24,153 nucleotides of DNA from SXOA01 sp051004015 (lineage in GTDB: Bacteria; Planctomycetota; Planctomycetia; Pirellulales; Pirellulaceae): contig JBPCKT010000003.1 in assembly GCA_051004015.1 (NCBI GenBank), forward strand, positions 1-24,153, written 5' to 3'. Below the pieces are notes generated by a model. That model saw nothing but the letters and a program-made list of their open reading frames with translations. It had not been told where the DNA came from and did no database searches. Of the stretch, positions 24,121 to 24,153 are shown in pieces. Made by a program: the position numbers and the translations under genes. Each line of letters begins with the position of its first letter. Positions within the stretch are counted from its first letter, which is position 1.

Positions 24121-24153
24121 ATGTTGCGACATCGGCTTACGGACGACCAATGG
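24121..24153 (+). mobile_element. Start of an IS5-type transposase, cut by the window edge
   Basis: The last 33 bases read MLRHRLTDDQW, which closely matches the usual N-terminus of IS5-group transposases (M-x-R-x-x-L-T-D-x-Q-W). GGAGG lies 8 nt before the ATG, a much better ribosome-binding site than those of most host genes here. Only 11 codons are visible, so the family assignment is tentative. Confidence 0.55.

Overview
The window looks like a chromosomal piece of a planctomycete (Planctomycetota, probably a Pirellulales-like lineage). The evidence is the combination of lineage-typical families: a giant PVC-type 'membrane-bound dehydrogenase/HEAT/CxxCH cytochrome' protein, a BBP7-type outer-membrane beta-barrel, a Tat-exported Gfo/Idh oxidoreductase, a Ser/Thr kinase with a C-terminal membrane anchor, and a long RDD/SpoIIM/DUF4129/DUF4350/MoxR/DUF58 operon. 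The DNA is GC-rich and several starts lack a clear Shine-Dalgarno sequence. No rRNA, tRNA or CRISPR array was seen.

Layout. (1) 98-3598, minus: secreted dehydrogenase-cytochrome fusion, followed by a perfect hairpin. (2) 3777-3947, plus: C-terminal remnant of an IS4-type transposase. (3) 4082-5173, minus: BBP7 outer-membrane protein. (4) 5394-6329, minus: unknown polytopic membrane protein. (5) 6419-14963, plus: RDD, [four-helix-bundle cassette], SpoIIM, membrane protein, DUF4129, DUF4350, zinc-ribbon MoxR and DUF58, mostly tightly spaced or overlapping. (6) 15019-20287, minus: an apparent operon (YhdT-like protein, sodium:solute symporter, secreted TIM-barrel-like protein, Gfo/Idh oxidoreductase). 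(7) 20439-20867, plus: small membrane-anchored protein of unknown function. (8) 20943-22481, plus: YifB/ComM-type AAA+ protein. (9) 22529-23782, minus: Ser/Thr kinase. (10) At the right edge, the first 11 codons of what looks like an IS5-type transposase.

How the genes fit together. The plus-strand operon is the conserved MoxR-DUF58 membrane module, probably an AAA+ chaperone with a vWA partner and membrane subunits, also seen in Actinobacteria. The minus-strand operon couples uptake (symporter plus small YhdT-like partner) to a secreted, possibly carbohydrate-active enzyme and a periplasmic NAD(P)-type oxidoreductase, which suggests scavenging of an organic solute.

The most interesting layer is not genic. 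A 121-codon four-helix-bundle gene sits exactly between RDD and SpoIIM and is flanked by inverted hexamer-based repeats (18 of 19 bases match), so it looks like an inserted cassette. Three further short arrays of different 7-nt words lie at or very near gene boundaries (9888, 14963, 18207); one encodes part of a signal peptide. A perfect 43-bp palindrome lies inside the coding sequence of the TIM-barrel-like protein. Together these suggest several families of small repetitive or mobile elements that target gene junctions or are tolerated in frame.
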